Below are positions 7,245 to 15,436 of a DNA stretch of 27,714 nt, piece after piece. The DNA lies in assembly GCA_964619265.1 (NCBI GenBank), contig CAZUCE010000051.1, positions 1 through 27,714 on the forward strand, written 5' to 3'. Below the pieces are notes generated by a model, which was not told where the DNA came from, searched no databases, and worked only from the letters and a program-made list of their open reading frames with translations. Both the position numbers and the translations under genes were made by a program. Source of the DNA: CAZUCE01 sp964619265 (GTDB taxonomy: Bacteria; Planctomycetota; UBA1135; GCA-002686595). Position 1 is the stretch's first letter, and each line of letters starts with the position of its first letter.

Positions 7245-9440
7245 CTACTCAGGAGGCGTCTTGCCCTGTTCAAACGCCTCGCTGTAACCGAGCTGGCGGA
7301 GGCGCTCGATTTGGCGACGGTCGAGTGCTTGTTGGCCGGCGAGATCGAAGCGTAGCTCGGGGAGTGGGTCGGCCAAACTCGCCGGCTCGCCGTGATCCAG
7401 CAACGCGGACCGAAGCTCCTTGGCCTCGATCGGTAGCTCAAGCCCCTCGCGCTCGGCCGGATCTCGCGACAGGTCGAACAGGAGCGCACGCTCCTGTTCC
7501 GGCAATCGCACCAGCTTCATCGATCCCGCTAGGCGCGCCGTCGGGCCAAGCGGGAGCCGCCTGGCGATGAAGTGCAAATCGCGAGTCGACCCCGGCTCTA
7601 AATCCAACGCCCGGCCGGACCAAGCATCGGGAGCCTCGAGCCCGAGCCAGTCCATGAGTGTGGGCGCCAGGTCGACCAAGCAGGCTGGAGCTTCGACAGC
7701 TCCGGTGAAGCCGCCGGGACGCCGAACCAACAAGGGGACACGCGTTTGCTCCTCCCAGACGCCATCCCAATGCCCAAAGAACTCGTGTTCCAGCAGCGCT
7801 TCCCCGTGGTCGCTCGTGAACACCAGTAGATCCTGCTCGTCGCCGAGTCCGAGCGCGTCGAAGCGCTCGAGCCAGGCACCGAACTCGAGGTCGAGTTCCC
7901 GCGAGCCGGCTCGATAGAGGCTCGCGAGCTCAGCGGCGGCGCGCTCAAACCGGGCGCGATCCTCGGCTCGCTCGCCACCGCTCTTCCAGATTCCAAAAGC
8001 CTCTCCCAGCGCAGCAGACGAAATCTCGTGCTCCGGACCCACCTCGAAACCCTGGGAGGCCAATTCAGCCCGCACCCGAGGGCCCGCCACGAAGGGTTCG
8101 TGGGTTCGATAGGTCTGCAGAAAGACAAACCGCGGGCGCCCATCGTCCTCGGCTGCGAAGCGCTCGAACTCGGTTCGCGTGCGCGCCAGGTCTCGCTCCC
8201 CCTCCAGCCACAGATCGAAACCCTGGGCCAGCCCCAAGGTCTCGGAGCAAAATCCGCCATCGGTCACCGCGAACGTCCGGTAGTCATTCGCACGCAGTTG
8301 CTCGGCCAGCGTCACCGCCTCGGTCGAAAGCTGGAACCCGGCCCAACCGGCACCGTGCTCGGTAGGCCACAAACTTGCGAAAAGACTAGCGTGGGAGGGC
8401 AGCGTCCACGAAGAAGGCGCCCAGGCGTTCCGATACAGCGTGCTACTTTCAGCGAACGCGTCCAGGACCGGAGTCAACTGGACCTCCACGCCGGCCGGAG
8501 ACCCGCGGTAGGCCGAGAGGTTGTCCGCACGAAACGTGTCGGCCAAGAAGACGACCACGTCCTGACGAGCGCCCGGCGAATGGCCCTCGAATTCGATGCG
8601 CGGCTCGAAGACGGCGCACAGCGCATCGTCGCAGCGACTGCGGAATTCGAGCCGCCGCTTTCCTCGGCCGGGCGGCAACTCGACCTCGAGTCGTTGAACC
8701 TCGGGAGTGGCTGTCGCGGTCAGATCGAATTGAGCCAGCAACTTGCCATCCAACGAAACGTCCATCCCACTGGAGGATTCCACGCCGGATCGGACACTGA
8801 AACTCTGGGCGGCAACCCCGAATCGCAGCCGGCCCGCGCGTTCGTCAAGCAGCGTCAGCCGCTCCTCCAAGCGCGGCAGCAAGAGAAACCCCGCCCCGGA
8901 CATACCGATCAGCCGGGCCGTCCAGGTCCCCTCGTCCTCAAAGCCAAGGGAAACGTAGGTGGCCAGCTTGCCGGCTCCGGGAGCCTCGCCGCTGGCCCCG
9001 GTAAACGCGACGACGCTGTCGCCGAGCGCGGAGAATCGTCCCGCCTGCAGCAAGTCCTGTTCAAGCGCTCCCCGGTCCGGATCGATCCACTCCGACTCGG
9101 CGCCCCCCAACCACAATCGCGTGGGGGCGGTGCTGTCCGTTGGGATCCCGACCTGACCGATGGCTCGCCGAACCGCAAAGGTGCCGGGGAGCGGACCTGG
9201 AAACCAATCCTCGGCGCGGATGTCGCGCTCGATCCAAAGTCCGTCGCCTCGATCCGCGATGTAGCGACGCCCCGACCCGTCATCGAGCAGCACCTCACCC
9301 GCCCCGTGCGGCCGAGGTTCGTAGCCCTCCGCAAGCAATAGAAATTCCCGCTCGGGAGCCCCTCCGCAGGCGCCCAACAGCGCCAGGGCCGGAAGCCAAG
9401 CCATCAACCGGGCTGGAGAGAGTCGATCGGTGCTGGCCAT
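7245..9440 (-). CDS. Sulfatase/alkaline-phosphatase-superfamily lipoprotein
   Basis: This 731-residue lipoprotein has lipobox LGAC with Cys25 after a hydrophobic signal, so it should be membrane-anchored outside the cytoplasm. Residues 30-290 form a beta-rich N-terminal region of unknown family. From about 294 the sulfatase fold begins: VVVFLADTFRADN with metal-binding Asp, then APSSWTLPSHASLFASL at 341-357. Later come THEPF (His447), FTSDHGE (541-547) and GHWDGVWEEQTRVPLLVR near 556-573. The residue aligned with the Cys/Ser that is oxidised to formylglycine in true sulfatases is Thr346, inside T-x-P-S-H rather than C/S-x-P-S-R. That change is typical of superfamily members that act as phosphatases or phosphotransferases with Thr as nucleophile, so sulfate ester hydrolysis is doubtful. 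It starts at an ATG divergent from the second ECF sigma gene, with 92 bases between the start codons. Confidence 0.88.
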   Translation of the reverse strand: MASTDRLSPARLMAWLPALALLGACGGAPEREFLLLAEGYEPRPHGAGEVLLDDGSGRRYIADRGDGLWIERDIRAEDWFPGPLPGTFAVRRAIGQVGIPTDSTAPTRLWLGGAESEWIDPDRGALEQDLLQAGRFSALGDSVVAFTGASGEAPGAGKLATYVSLGFEDEGTWTARLIGMSGAGFLLLPRLEERLTLLDERAGRLRFGVAAQSFSVRSGVESSSGMDVSLDGKLLAQFDLTATATPEVQRLEVELPPGRGKRRLEFRSRCDDALCAVFEPRIEFEGHSPGARQDVVVFLADTFRADNLSAYRGSPAGVEVQLTPVLDAFAESSTLYRNAWAPSSWTLPSHASLFASLWPTEHGAGWAGFQLSTEAVTLAEQLRANDYRTFAVTDGGFCSETLGLAQGFDLWLEGERDLARTRTEFERFAAEDDGRPRFVFLQTYRTHEPFVAGPRVRAELASQGFEVGPEHEISSAALGEAFGIWKSGGERAEDRARFERAAAELASLYRAGSRELDLEFGAWLERFDALGLGDEQDLLVFTSDHGEALLEHEFFGHWDGVWEEQTRVPLLVRRPGGFTGAVEAPACLVDLAPTLMDWLGLEAPDAWSGRALDLEPGSTRDLHFIARRLPLGPTARLAGSMKLVRLPEQERALLFDLSRDPAEREGLELPIEAKELRSALLDHGEPASLADPLPELRFDLAGQQALDRRQIERLRQLGYSEAFEQGKTPPE

Positions 9441-9505
9441 GACAGCCAGCCTAACCGTTCGGCCTATTGGGAGATTCGTGCAACGCTGGTCGCCCGGTGA
9501 CGTCC

Positions 9506-9528
9506 CTTCTGTATCCCCGACACAGAAG
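9506..9528. promoter_or_regulatory. Short inverted repeat just before the ECF sigma start
   Basis: CTTCTGT (9506-9512) is repeated inverted as ACAGAAG (9522-9528) with a 9-base spacer, ending 4 bases before the sigma ATG at 9533. It sits in the 92-base gap between divergent genes. It could be an operator, or an mRNA hairpin that masks the ribosome-binding site. Chance occurrence is possible. Confidence 0.3.
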
Positions 9529-9532
9529 CCCT

Positions 9533-11740
9533 ATGGATTCGCTATCTCACCTCACGCCCCAGTCCTTGATTCAGCACGAAGCGTTCGTGCTGCGGCTGGC
9601 CCGCAGCCTGACCCGCGACGAATCGCAGGCACGAGATCTGGCCCAAGACACCTGGATCGCGGCCATGTCCAATCCGCCGCGAACAGAACGGATCCGCGGA
9701 TGGCTGGCTCAAGTGGTCCGGAACCGCGCCTACGATCTGGCCCGCAGCGAGCAGCGCCGGACCGACCGTGAGCGGCGCTCGGCCCGAAACGAGGCGGAGA
9801 GCTCTGAGGCGGCCTCCAGCGAACAGCTCGAGCTTCAACACGGCGTGGTCGCAGCCGTCCTGGCTCTGGACGATCCGTACCGCAGCACGGTCATCGCCAT
9901 CTACTACGAGGGGCTCTCGCCAGCGGAGTACGCCAAGACCATGAGCTTGCCCCCGAGCACCGTCCGCTCCCAACTCTCCCGAGCCCTCGAACAACTTCGT
10001 GGGAAGCTCGATCGGGAATACGGGTCGCGCAGCGCATGGTCGATCGCTTTGACCGGATTCTGCGCGGGGCGGCTCTCGACTCCAGCGTCAGCTGGCGTCC
10101 TCGCATGGACCGCCGGGGCGGGCGCCGCCGCCATAGTCGGCGCCGCGCTTTGGTTGGGTTCGGCTCCCCCCCCAATTCCCACCGAATCGCTTCCCCAGCA
10201 AGCCGCCCTAAGTCTGAGCATCCAGGAGGAGCCTCAGGCCCCCGCCGAATCTAGGCGGCAACCAATCGAGGCGGACGAAGCGGATTCTGCGAGAGTCCTG
10301 GAAACTCCCTTGAGCGACGATCCCGCTTTGCTGATCGAGCGCATGCGACAGATCAAGACCGTGATTCTCGATCGCGCGCTCGAGGTCGATCCGTCGATGG
10401 CAGAGGCCTATGCCCACCTCGGCGCCCCTCCCATCGGAGGCCTTGTTCGCCTGCTCGATCGCGAACAATTCGGGATAGCGTTCAACCTCCCCTGGATGCG
10501 AGAGGGAGGCAGCTACTACTCGTTCACAAAGGACATTCACGACTTCAACACGCTGCCCCAAATCAGTCTCGAGGGCGGCTGGCTCGTTTCGCGCGGCGAC
10601 GAGAGCTTGCTTCTCGATCTAGGTCGCTTGCCTCTGGATCAGGTCCCAAAAGGCGCTTCACACCCTCCGGATGGCCTGACGTTTCCCGAGAGCATCGATT
10701 GGAAATGTGCGTGGGTCGATCTCTCGAGTTCCCAGCAGGGCCCCACCCAACTCAGGGAAGTTCGAAGCCGCATCGTGGACGACATCTACGATTCCAAACA
10801 GCTCGGCTGGCAGGGCATCGAGGAGGGCCTCCATCTTCGAAAAACGACCGGGGCGCACCCCGCAGTGGGCCATAGCTATCTGTTGCGTTCCAGGATCGAC
10901 AACGAAGTAGATATCCTCGTGGCGTTCGAAGTCGTTCAGCTCGACGAGGAGGGCTGCACCTTGGCCTGGAAGCTCCTCCGTGAGTGGAGCGTGCAAGACC
11001 ATAGGGACCACATATATCCGCTGGTTGTTATGAAGCGAGTCGAGCTCGCCCCGATCCCGATCGAGCTGGAACAACTCACAAGCTTGGAGCTCCACGCGGA
11101 ACTCGACCGGGTGCGAGATGCCGGCCACTCGGTCCTCTACAACCGATTCCCGCCCGAACTCGAGCTCGAGATCGAGACCCTTCGAAAAAAGCCCGGCGTC
11201 CAGGTGGCACGCGTAGCCCACTGCGGCGGCGAATGGAGCGAGCTGCACAACGATGAGACACCGGCGGGAGTGCTCTCGCTCACAGATGGCCAAGCTTCAC
11301 ACAATCCCCAGCTGAGCCTCCAAAGATCCTGGAAACAGCCAAATTTCAGGGTCGGCGGGGATACGGGAGCTGCGCTGGATCTCGGGACCGTCCCTCTTGG
11401 ACTGGTGGACCTCAACTTCGTTCGGAACGAGTTGAGGGAGCTTGGCGACCTGATGATCGACACCGACTTCACTTCCAAGGTGTTCGACGCGGAAGACTGG
11501 CGACAGCGAAACGCCGTCCAGGGATCCGAATCGGAAGCAGTTGAGACTTTCGTTTCGCAGCTTCGGGAGCACGGGATCCGTCAAAACCGGACTCCAGTCC
11601 TGACGGGCCACAGCTACTTTCTCCGCTCCGTAGATTTCTCTGACTTAGATGTGCTCGCCGCGGTGCACGTCCTTGCCGTCGACGAGTACGGCGCGATTTT
11701 GGCCTGGCGCGTCTTCGAGTCGAAGTTCACTCGCCAATAG
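9533..11740 (+). CDS. ECF sigma factor fused to a membrane segment and a duplicated C-terminal domain
   Basis: This 735-residue protein begins as an ECF sigma factor. Region 2 is at about 12-80 (SQARDLAQDTWIAAM, then RIRGWLAQVVRNRAYDLAR). Region 4 is at about 104-157 with a helix-turn-helix around SPAEYAKTMSLPPSTVRSQLSRAL. A hydrophobic helix at about 186-208 is followed by a Pro-rich linker. The rest is two copies of one domain, about 340-487 and 592-731. The first copy has LPQISLEGGW, LLLDLGRLPL, GHSYLLRS, DILVAFEVV and TLAWKLL. The second has NPQLSLQRSW, AALDLGTVPL, GHSYFLRS, DVLAAVHVL and ILAWRVF. I do not know a function for it. A start 22 codons earlier (9467) is open, but that leader lacks sigma-like sequence; the ATG at 9533 directly precedes the helix and is preferred. 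The layout suggests a membrane-tethered sigma factor with an external sensor, as in the sigma-MORN gene. Confidence 0.87.
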   Translation: MDSLSHLTPQSLIQHEAFVLRLARSLTRDESQARDLAQDTWIAAMSNPPRTERIRGWLAQVVRNRAYDLARSEQRRTDRERRSARNEAESSEAASSEQLELQHGVVAAVLALDDPYRSTVIAIYYEGLSPAEYAKTMSLPPSTVRSQLSRALEQLRGKLDREYGSRSAWSIALTGFCAGRLSTPASAGVLAWTAGAGAAAIVGAALWLGSAPPPIPTESLPQQAALSLSIQEEPQAPAESRRQPIEADEADSARVLETPLSDDPALLIERMRQIKTVILDRALEVDPSMAEAYAHLGAPPIGGLVRLLDREQFGIAFNLPWMREGGSYYSFTKDIHDFNTLPQISLEGGWLVSRGDESLLLDLGRLPLDQVPKGASHPPDGLTFPESIDWKCAWVDLSSSQQGPTQLREVRSRIVDDIYDSKQLGWQGIEEGLHLRKTTGAHPAVGHSYLLRSRIDNEVDILVAFEVVQLDEEGCTLAWKLLREWSVQDHRDHIYPLVVMKRVELAPIPIELEQLTSLELHAELDRVRDAGHSVLYNRFPPELELEIETLRKKPGVQVARVAHCGGEWSELHNDETPAGVLSLTDGQASHNPQLSLQRSWKQPNFRVGGDTGAALDLGTVPLGLVDLNFVRNELRELGDLMIDTDFTSKVFDAEDWRQRNAVQGSESEAVETFVSQLREHGIRQNRTPVLTGHSYFLRSVDFSDLDVLAAVHVLAVDEYGAILAWRVFESKFTRQ

Positions 11741-11767
11741 CGAGCCCGTCCCTTCGGGCAGGCGGGT

Positions 11768-12409
11768 TCAACCGGCGGCGTTCCAGAGCGCACCCTGCAC
11801 GGCGATCGCGATCCCCACAATCGCGTGGGGGATCAGCCCGATGAGCAGCGAGGTCCAGACCCCCCAGCTCATCGTAAAAGCCGCTGTCGCTCTCGCGCGG
11901 GAAGAACTGGTGCGGTGGACGTGGATCAGGCACAGCCTCAGGTTTCGCAAACTCCAAAAGGCCGCTATGGGCCAGCCGATCACGAGGCACCACGACGCGA
12001 TCGTAGGTTGAGCCGTGAGTCGCAGCAACCAGTAGCTGAAGAGCAGGAAGCAGCAGGGCAAAAGAGAAAGCGCGACGGAAAATCGGCTGGACGCGAAGGT
12101 CCCGCGGCCGCCAAGTGCATGCCCGATCCATGTCGCCGGAAACGCGATGGCCTGGATCCAGAACAGCCCGATCAGAATCCCAACCGCGACCCAAGTAATC
12201 GGATTCGTCCACAGGGGAAAGAACTTGCTGTCCGCAGAGCTAGCGAACGCGACCGGTAGCAGCATGGCGCCATAGAGCGCGGCGATCGGAAGCCACCGGG
12301 CATCTTCGTGTCGGCCCTTGCGCGCGAGAATCCCATGGGGTCGCAGCAGAGCCTCGCGGAGGAGCGGTCCGGCCGAGGACAAGTCGGGGGCGGAGGGAGC
12401 AGTCGTCAT
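11768..12409 (-). CDS. Small polytopic membrane protein, possibly Yip1-like
   Basis: This 213-residue protein has a hydrophilic N-terminus ending in an Arg-rich segment (ALLRPHGILARKGRHEDARW). About five hydrophobic helices follow, near residues 44-60, 70-92, 108-130, 134-153 and 180-208. The arrangement of a short cytoplasmic head and then five helices recalls bacterial Yip1-domain proteins, but no decisive motif is seen. It converges on the ECF sigma fusion with only 27 bases between stops and appears to be transcribed alone. Upstream, 117 bases separate it from the last lipoprotein gene of the flagellar operon, on the same strand, and no strong terminator lies between them, so read-through is possible. 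Confidence 0.72.
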   Translation of the reverse strand: MTTAPSAPDLSSAGPLLREALLRPHGILARKGRHEDARWLPIAALYGAMLLPVAFASSADSKFFPLWTNPITWVAVGILIGLFWIQAIAFPATWIGHALGGRGTFASSRFSVALSLLPCCFLLFSYWLLRLTAQPTIASWCLVIGWPIAAFWSLRNLRLCLIHVHRTSSSRARATAAFTMSWGVWTSLLIGLIPHAIVGIAIAVQGALWNAAG

Positions 12410-12526
12410 GGGCCTCGATTCTAACCAGCCGGAAAACCGAGTTCAGGGAACGCCGCTTTGGGCCCCCTAGCTACGCGTTCTCACAGGTGCGCCGACCCAA
12501 CGCCCCGCCCCGGTTCGCCTGAGCGG

Positions 12527-13162
12527 CTAGAGCATGCGCGCAAGCTGCCAGGCCCCAAACGTTGCGAATCGGCTCGGAGACAACAGGGCAAACCTCCAGT
12601 CTTCGCCCGTATCGAGTTCCTTCCAGGTGTTGAAATAGAAGGCGCGCAGAGCTTCTCGAACGCGCTCGTGCCCCGCGTCCAGGTGCACGGCCGAAGTCCA
12701 GATGACCAGCCCGGTATCGGCCGCCACCAATTCAGCCGTCATAGCGAGCTGCTGGGGCGGGTAGGTACGGCGTTGGGTGATGTGAACGAACATCAACGCG
12801 TCCAAGCGATAGCGACGCGCGATGCGGATCAAGGTCTGCGGCTCGTAGGTGCCCAGTCGCAGCGGTTCGCTGGTGGGGATTTCCACGAAATCCGAGGGGG
12901 TCAGGGCCACTAGCTCCTGGGGCATGCTCGCGGAGAATTCGCCGAACACAGCTCTGTCCAGGGCCGCACGTTGCTCGTTCGTGTCGTCGGCGACTCCCGC
13001 GGTGTAAATCGCGGGCACCAAACCGATGCGCGCCAGCGCGTAGGTATCGAAGTCTCCCGCAATCCTGGCGCTAGCCAAGAGCGGGATTTCCGGCGGCCCC
13101 AAACGGCAAGCACCGAGCAGGACGGCCAGGAACGCGACCCACCAAGTCCTCTTGGAAGCCAT
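12527..13162 (-). CDS. Lipoprotein with CsgG/FlgO-like pattern, last gene of the flagellar operon
   Basis: This 211-residue protein has a clear lipoprotein signal (hydrophobic run, then LLGAC, Cys19 from this start). After a short linker it reads IGLVPAIYTAG..., ALDRAVFGEF..., LIRIARRYRLDALMFVHI and LVAADTGLVIWTS. The order is an N-terminal strand, a helix, a 'helix then DALxxVHI strand', and a strand ending in 'aaDTGLVIWts'. This is the pattern of the CsgG/FlgO/LpoB/TolB-N group of outer-membrane lipoproteins; FlgO-type proteins in some bacteria stabilise the flagellum in the outer membrane. That assignment is by pattern only. The ATG overlaps the stop of the upstream lipoprotein gene (TGATG), and a GTG one codon earlier is an equally open alternative. 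The two lipoproteins are therefore almost certainly made together. Confidence 0.8.
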   Translation of the reverse strand: MASKRTWWVAFLAVLLGACRLGPPEIPLLASARIAGDFDTYALARIGLVPAIYTAGVADDTNEQRAALDRAVFGEFSASMPQELVALTPSDFVEIPTSEPLRLGTYEPQTLIRIARRYRLDALMFVHITQRRTYPPQQLAMTAELVAADTGLVIWTSAVHLDAGHERVREALRAFYFNTWKELDTGEDWRFALLSPSRFATFGAWQLARML

Positions 13163-14073
13163 CACGGGGCGCCGGCCTCGCTCGGATTCAGGCTGTTCAC
13201 TGCGGCCGAAAGGCCCGCCGAGGCCGCGTCGAGCTCACCTTGAATCCACTGTTCGATCAGACCCTTCTCGGCTTCGAGGCGGCGGATCTGCGCGGTAAGC
13301 AGGCGTCCTTCCAGTTCGTCCTTCTCTTCCTGCAAGCTCTCGATTTCGTCTCGCAGGGCGTCTCGTTCGGTCTTGGTTCGCTCGAGTTCCGAATTGGCTC
13401 CCGCCGTGCTCTCGCGCAGCGTGTTCAACTGGCCTTGAATGTCCTCGACCAGCGCGAGCAGCTCGTCGTTCTCGACTCGCAACACATCGCGTTCGTCGCG
13501 AGCTTCCTGGAACAGCTCGAAGAGAAATGGCCGCCCGCTCCCATCGGCTTGCACTTCGCGCGTAGGCATCCCCAAGTCGGTCGTGCTCCCCGGAGGCTCC
13601 GCTACCAGCGCACCGGAGTCGGCTCCGGCGCGCAGGGCCGTCGGCCCGTCGGTCCGCTGCAAAGCGAGCGGGTCTTTGGCTCCAAACGAACCCGTCCCCG
13701 TCGAGCCGGGTGCCACCGGTCGAGCGCCATTGCCGTTCACCAGAGGCGCATTCGGCATGCGTCCATAGGCCTGGGCGGCGTATTCGTCCTGGCCGGGCAG
13801 GGTGGGCTGCCCGTCGCGAAGGGTGCCCTTCGCACTTTGGGGCTGCAACTCCGAGCCCCAAGCCAAATCCTCGAGGGAATGGGCTCGGTAGAGATCCGGA
13901 GGCGGTCCTTCCGGCCATGCCGAAGCGTCCGATGACCATCCGGCCGCGGGGCTGGTTCCGGCTGTTTGCGTCCACGCGCCGCTTGCCTGATCGTCGGTCG
14001 GGCCGACGGCATAGTAAAGCGGCGTGGTGCAGGCGCTCGTTGTAAGCGAGAGGAGGAGCAGGAGAGAACGCAC
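13162..14073 (-). CDS. Coiled-coil lipoprotein of unknown function
   Basis: This 303-residue protein starts at GTG. Its first residues form a short signal with lipobox TSAC (Cys15). Residues 16-190 are low-complexity, rich in Gly, Ser, Pro and Thr, and probably extended. Residues about 190-285 form a strong coiled coil with heptad-spaced Leu and many Glu/Arg (ERDVLRVENDELLALVEDI, then long Glu/Lys stretches). The likely design is a membrane-anchored spacer carrying a periplasmic coiled coil. The stop overlaps the next lipoprotein start. It follows fliA and the 67-residue gene in the flagellar operon, so a role in the flagellar basal body or envelope is suggested by position only. I do not recognise a family. 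Confidence 0.8.
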   Translation of the reverse strand: MRSLLLLLSLTTSACTTPLYYAVGPTDDQASGAWTQTAGTSPAAGWSSDASAWPEGPPPDLYRAHSLEDLAWGSELQPQSAKGTLRDGQPTLPGQDEYAAQAYGRMPNAPLVNGNGARPVAPGSTGTGSFGAKDPLALQRTDGPTALRAGADSGALVAEPPGSTTDLGMPTREVQADGSGRPFLFELFQEARDERDVLRVENDELLALVEDIQGQLNTLRESTAGANSELERTKTERDALRDEIESLQEEKDELEGRLLTAQIRRLEAEKGLIEQWIQGELDAASAGLSAAVNSLNPSEAGAP

Positions 14074-14131
14074 AGTGTTGGAATGCAGCGGGGCTTGGCG
14101 AGCCGGGGCGATAGGGAAGGAGGCTCCGCCG

Positions 14132-14335
14132 TCAGTGAGCAGGGCCTGAGATTTCGTCTTCGGGATAGGCGAGTTCGACGAGCGTCAGCTCGCCGCAGGA
14201 ACAGCGAACCTCGATGGCGCGCGCCACGCCTTCCACGTGAACGACCCGTGCAGACTTCTCGCAGGACACTTCGCCGCGAGGGCGAAGGGGGGCTGCTTCG
14301 AGACGCACACGGCCGGACTTGATGACGCTGGACAT
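14132..14335 (-). CDS. 67-residue protein with a CxC motif downstream of fliA
   Basis: A short ORF in the flagellar operon, 26 bases after the fliA stop. It begins MSSVIKSGRVRLE, which resembles the start of FliH-type proteins (MSxVIKxxR), but the rest has none of the FliH helices. Residues 24-55 alternate hydrophobic and polar as in beta strands, with Cys24 and a Cys-Ser-Cys-Gly-Glu turn at 45-49. The three cysteines could bind a metal, though one more ligand would normally be expected. The ATG start, the frame's third-position GC and the tight operon position support a real gene. Function unknown; a FliH-derived fragment and a small metal-binding adaptor are the two ideas worth testing. Confidence 0.68.
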   Translation of the reverse strand: MSSVIKSGRVRLEAAPLRPRGEVSCEKSARVVHVEGVARAIEVRCSCGELTLVELAYPEDEISGPAH

Positions 14336-14361
14336 AGCAGGGACGAGTTTCGTGGAAGGGA

Positions 14362-15090
14362 CTAGCAGCTGTCGGCGGTCACCGACAGATCGCGATTCAA
14401 GCGGAAAATCGCTCGACTATGCAGCTGGCTCACTCGCGACTCCGTCACGCCAATCACCTGACCGATCTCGCGCAGGAGCAGGCCTTCCGCATAGTACAAG
14501 GTAATGACGGTCTGCTCGGGCTCCGGCAACGCGCCGATCGCATGGACCAAGCGAGCCTTCAGCTCTTCGTGCTGTGCGCTACCGGCTGGATCCGGACTGG
14601 AGGGATCGCCGAGCAAAGCGCCCAGATTCTCGTCCGGCCCGTCCTCGAGGCTGACCATCGCGGCCGAACGACCAGCGGCCAGAGCTTCGTCGAGTTCTTC
14701 CAAACTCCAGCCGAGCTCCTCGGCTAGCTGTTCAGGAGTGGGCTGGCTCCCGAGCCGTTGTTGCAAAACCGTTAGCGCGCGCTCGGTATCGCGCACGGAT
14801 TCGCGTCGCCCGCGCGGGAGGAAATCCTGCCGGCGCAACTCGTCGAGCATCGCACCACGAATTCGGTTGTAAGCATAGGTCGAGAACTTCAGGCCGCGCT
14901 CGGGCTCAAAGGCATCGGCCGCACCGATCAAACCGAGCATTCCCCAGCCCGCGAGGTCTTCACGTTCGACGCGGGAGGGCAACTCAAGAGCCAGCCGTCC
15001 CGCAAGATGATGCAGGAGCGGCATATGCTCGAGAATGAGGCTCTCGCGCTCTTCCGAGCTGAGGTGGGGATTGCTGCCGACTTGGTTCAC
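14362..15090 (-). CDS. fliA: Flagellar sigma factor sigma-28 (FliA/WhiG type)
   Basis: This 242-residue sigma-70-family factor directs RNA polymerase to late flagellar promoters. Region 2 spans residues 18-90 and contains DLAGWGMLGLIGAADAF and KFSTYAYNRIRGAMLDELRR. Region 3 is about 97-150 (TPEQLAEELGWSLEELDEAL). Region 4 is 186-236, with LPEPEQTVITLYY and a helix-turn-helix LLREIGQVIGVTESRVSQLH. There is no region 1, and the length is typical of FliA. The start is GTG; the next Met (residue 23) lies inside the conserved helix, so the GTG is preferred. It follows flhA-flhF-flhG and a small membrane gene, the usual neighbourhood. Its partner anti-sigma factor is probably the FlgM-like protein encoded at 5659-6750. 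Confidence 0.96.
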   Translation of the reverse strand: MNQVGSNPHLSSEERESLILEHMPLLHHLAGRLALELPSRVEREDLAGWGMLGLIGAADAFEPERGLKFSTYAYNRIRGAMLDELRRQDFLPRGRRESVRDTERALTVLQQRLGSQPTPEQLAEELGWSLEELDEALAAGRSAAMVSLEDGPDENLGALLGDPSSPDPAGSAQHEELKARLVHAIGALPEPEQTVITLYYAEGLLLREIGQVIGVTESRVSQLHSRAIFRLNRDLSVTADSC

Positions 15091-15114
15091 GGGTTTTTAG
15101 GCGGGGTGAGACCC

Positions 15115-15429
15115 CTAGCGCGCACGCGTGGCAGGTGCATGGGCCGGGATCGAAACGGATTCCGAAGCGGACCCGGAGTCCTCCGTTTCATCGAGTGGGA
15201 CTCCCATAGGGCTGGAGCCGAGGGCCCGGCCGCCTAGGCGAAACAGTGCCAGCACCGAGATCCAAGTCAGCGCACCCCGCCCAATGGCCGGCAGGAGCGG
15301 TACATCGACCAACAGCGAGATCACCACCGCGGCGGACCCGGAGGCTGCCGCGAGGCGCCGAGCCAGCGCAGACCATGCGGGCTCGACCCACGCTGCAGCG
15401 AGATGCTTGGGTTTCTTAGGCTTTCCCAT
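15115..15429 (-). CDS. Small membrane protein between flhG and fliA
   Basis: This 104-residue protein starts with a basic MGKPKKPKH head. An amphipathic segment leads into a hydrophobic stretch (about 35-66) that could form one long or two short membrane helices broken by VPLLPAIGRG. A hydrophilic Ser/Glu-rich tail follows. The frame is open further upstream, but a start there would lie deep within flhG. The ATG at 15429 lies seven bases after the flhG stop and is chosen. No family is recognised. Its position inside the flhF-flhG-fliA block suggests a role linked to flagellum placement or to FliA, but that is context only. Confidence 0.7.
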   Translation of the reverse strand: MGKPKKPKHLAAAWVEPAWSALARRLAAASGSAAVVISLLVDVPLLPAIGRGALTWISVLALFRLGGRALGSSPMGVPLDETEDSGSASESVSIPAHAPATRAR

Positions 15430-15436
15430 CGTCCGT

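Noticed and set aside
9467..9532. N-terminal extension of the second sigma factor
   Set aside because: The 22 extra residues lack sigma-like sequence and contain the inverted repeat region; the ATG at 9533 directly precedes the conserved helix.
11744..11759. Hairpin GCCCG...CGGGC between the converging sigma fusion and membrane protein genes
   Set aside because: Only five base pairs and no T-tract on either strand; not enough to call a terminator.
15090..15120. GGGGT/ACCCC hairpin before fliA
   Set aside because: The stem is short and there is no T-tract; it falls at the stop of the preceding-coordinate gene and is likely chance in GC-rich DNA.
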